From: Coriobacteriia bacterium
GTDB lineage: Bacteria; Actinomycetota; Coriobacteriia; Coriobacteriales; UBA8131
DNA length: 14,644 nucleotides
Direction: 5' to 3'
NCBI GenBank assembly: GCA_009781525.1
Contig: WQXZ01000029.1
Location: 1-14,644 of the forward strand
The notes below the pieces were generated by a model. It was given only the letters and a program-made list of their open reading frames with translations. It was not told the origin of the DNA and ran no database searches. Each line of letters starts with the position of its first letter. Positions within the stretch are counted from its first letter, which is position 1. Below are positions 13,712-14,644 of the stretch, one piece after another. The translations under genes and the position numbers were made by a program.

Positions 13712-14608
13712 ATGAACAAGATATCCATCCGCTTTTTTAACGATAGAGAAGTCCGCGCTGTTTGGGACGACGAGAACTCCAAATGGTGGTTTTCAGTACT
13801 TGATATCGTTGGTGTCTTGCGTGACGAGGACGATTATGAAAAGAACCGAAACTATTGGAAGTATCTGAAAGCAAAACTGAAACGAGAGGGCAGCCAACTG
13901 GGTAGTGTGACTACCCAGTTCAAATTCACTGCCCCAGATGGCAAAAAACGTGCCGCCAATGTTCTTGACAATAGTGGCATTGTAGAGCTTGCCAAGAGCT
14001 TTCCAAGCAAGAAAGCCAATCGTTTCATCGAGTGGTTCACATTCAGTGGCGACACCATCGACGGTAAGAGCAAGTCAAAAGCATACGCGCTTTTCGATAG
14101 CTCTCTACTCGACACCATAGAGGTCGGTACCGTCAAAGGGCTACAGCAGATTCACGGCTACCTGTTCGGCGGGCTATACGATTTCGCCGGACAGATACGC
14201 AAGTCAAACATAGCCAAAGGCGGCTTTCAGTTTGCTATGGCGCGGTTCTTGCCGGAAACACTGAGAACCATAGAGCAGATGCCGGAGAACACACTAGAAG
14301 AAATCGCCGACAAGTACGTTGAGATGAATGTCGCCCACCCATTCATGGAGGGCAATGGCAGGAGCACCCGCATCTGGCTTGACCTGATTCTGAAAAAGCG
14401 ATTGAAGATCTGTGTGGACTGGAGCCTGATAGACAAGAAGGACTACCTTGCGGCGATGGAAAGAAGTGTCGTGGACTCTACTCAGATAAAAGCCTTACTT
14501 GAATCCGTATTGACCGACAAAATAAACGACCGCGAGGTATACATGAAGGGCATCGATTACTCCTACTACTACGAGCAGGAAGACGATGTTTTCGAGGATG
14601 AGGAATGA
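13712..14608 (+). CDS. BRO-N/Fic fusion protein, probable class III-type AMP transferase
   Basis: A 298-aa protein with two domains. Residues 4-108 resemble the BRO-N domain of phage antirepressors (RFFNDREVRAVWDDE, WWFSVLDIVGVL, NYWKYLKAKLKREGSQL, TAPDGKKR). Residues about 125-260 are a Fic domain with complete HPFMEGNGR (199-207, catalytic His199), a flap region GGFQFAMARFL and the IWLDLILKK helix. The C-terminal SYYYEQ (284-289) matches the inhibitory (S/T)xxxE helix of class III Fic proteins such as NmFic, with Gln instead of Gly/Asn after the Glu (288). Fic enzymes usually AMPylate proteins; NmFic modifies GyrB and its own Tyr. The target here is unknown. ATG 13712 has only the weak SD GAGCGAGCGACA. 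An acidic tail ends the protein. No separate antitoxin ORF is visible, consistent with built-in inhibition. Confidence 0.9.
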   Translation: MNKISIRFFNDREVRAVWDDENSKWWFSVLDIVGVLRDEDDYEKNRNYWKYLKAKLKREGSQLGSVTTQFKFTAPDGKKRAANVLDNSGIVELAKSFPSKKANRFIEWFTFSGDTIDGKSKSKAYALFDSSLLDTIEVGTVKGLQQIHGYLFGGLYDFAGQIRKSNIAKGGFQFAMARFLPETLRTIEQMPENTLEEIADKYVEMNVAHPFMEGNGRSTRIWLDLILKKRLKICVDWSLIDKKDYLAAMERSVVDSTQIKALLESVLTDKINDREVYMKGIDYSYYYEQEDDVFEDEE

Positions 14609-14644
14609 TAACCGATTATTCGTTCAAAGATATCTAGAAGCTGA

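Noticed and set aside
14598..14644. Possible start of another gene overlapping the Fic stop (ATG 14598 or ATG 14605)
   Set aside because: The 14605 frame stops after ten codons, and the 14598 frame has too few codons in the window to judge.

Overview
The window looks like a chromosomal segment from a mid-GC actinobacterium, most plausibly a gut-type Coriobacteriia/Eggerthellales member. That is an inference from gene content (anaerobic-style cobalamin genes, a class A PBP with an odd tail, MtaD and MetY, a BRO-N/Fic protein, an SseB-like protein), strong GGAGG ribosome binding sites and a TTG start. No rRNA or other decisive marker is present.

Layout. 1-1896 (minus strand): cobT then cobS, the end of cobalamin nucleotide-loop assembly; cobS runs off the left edge and has a long Ala/Pro-rich N-terminal extension. 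2243-4444 (plus): a class A penicillin-binding protein with two calcium-binding-type repeats and a proline-rich tail. 4569-5558 (minus): galE, preceded by a promoter and a 13-bp leader hairpin. 5640-6217: no protein gene that I can support, but it holds a near-perfect 41-bp inverted repeat (5803-6006). 6174-7649 (plus): tyrS with a structured leader. The leader contains a 12-codon ORF, MKTIKAYTYYYR, with four Tyr codons, then a hairpin, an intrinsic terminator and a second hairpin just before the tyrS Shine-Dalgarno. This is the strongest candidate for an undescribed regulatory system here: ribosome-mediated attenuation of tyrosyl-tRNA synthetase. 7723-10119 (plus): an MtaD-type amidohydrolase and mnmA, each preceded by the same 14-bp motif. 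10207-10263: three 14-bp palindromes spaced 21-22 bp apart, directly in front of a decayed AAA-type ATPase pseudogene (10289-10623). 10752-12817 (plus): metY and an iron-sulfur-flavoprotein-like flavodoxin gene. 12970-13046: tRNA-Pro(TGG) with its own promoter and terminator. 13199-14608 (plus): an SseB-like protein and a BRO-N/Fic fusion protein.

How it fits together. Several genes touch methionine/sulfur chemistry: metY makes homocysteine or methionine precursors, MtaD deaminates the SAM by-products SAH and MTA, mnmA thiolates tRNA, and cobalamin is a methyltransferase cofactor. They are on different strands and in separate transcription units, so this is a loose association and not an operon. 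The tRNA-Pro/SseB/Fic end looks more accessory. All promoter, operator and attenuation calls are by eye; no folding or database search was run.
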